Shown here: in pieces, positions 5,549 through 5,637 of the stretch | Position numbering within the stretch: position 1 is the first letter of the stretch | How the letters are laid out: every line of letters begins with the position of its first letter | Translations under genes and position numbers: made by a program | DNA from: Deltaproteobacteria bacterium | GTDB taxonomy: Bacteria; Desulfobacterota; Desulfobulbia; Desulfobulbales; Desulfobulbaceae | DNA: 5,637 nt | NCBI GenBank assembly: GCA_024277485.1 | Contig: JAJRVA010000210.1 | Span: 1-5,637, forward strand | Direction: 5' to 3' | Notes under the pieces: generated by a model | What the model was told of the DNA's origin: nothing | The model's database searches: none | Seen by the model: only the letters and a program-made list of their open reading frames with translations

Positions 5549-5637
5549 GTTATTTCCAGCTTGATAAAACTGTATCACATCTACGGGAAAATGTTCAGGT
5601 TGAAAAACAAGTGGTTGGAATTGTATTAAGAACTGGG

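Overview
The window looks like a chromosomal segment of a Gram-negative bacterium, most probably a sulfate-reducing-type member of Desulfobacterota (a guess at Desulfobulbales). This rests on protein style: a fused prephenate dehydratase-like/ACT/prephenate dehydrogenase protein, an MrfA/YprA-type helicase and a zinc-ribbon protein of a kind I associate with that group. It could not be tested by search.

Positions 1-1719 (minus strand) hold most of an SF2 DNA helicase of the MrfA/YprA/Hrq1 family. It starts at 1719 and runs off the left edge, so its C-terminal zinc-binding region is not visible. Its Walker A motif ends GKY where GKT/S is expected. A 125-bp divergent intergenic region carries a 10-bp direct repeat spaced two helical turns apart. 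It leads into a 560-residue plus-strand fusion protein for phenylalanine/tyrosine biosynthesis (1845-3527). Next comes a 220-residue protein with a zinc ribbon at each end (3661-4323), of unknown function.

Between 4386 and 4493 lies a long, nearly continuous hairpin. Its variable pairs are kept as G-T (G-U) on the plus strand, so it probably works as plus-strand RNA or single-stranded DNA. It ends just before a clear sigma70-type promoter for tRNA-His(GTG) (4547-4623, with encoded CCA and the G-1:C73 pair). A strong intrinsic terminator follows the tRNA.

The DNA right of the tRNA is more AT-rich and looks like decayed accessory DNA. It contains (all minus strand) a remnant of a DUF4338-ISAs1 composite transposase spread over three reading frames with an internal deletion, a short coding-like stretch of unknown family with two apparent frame slips, and a DUF2335 membrane-protein gene whose middle is shifted out of frame and then back. 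No intact integrase, CRISPR array or complete defence system is visible. The most unusual items are the structured hairpin, the divergent dehydratase half of the fusion protein, the altered helicase Walker A motif, and the layered gene decay beside tRNA-His.
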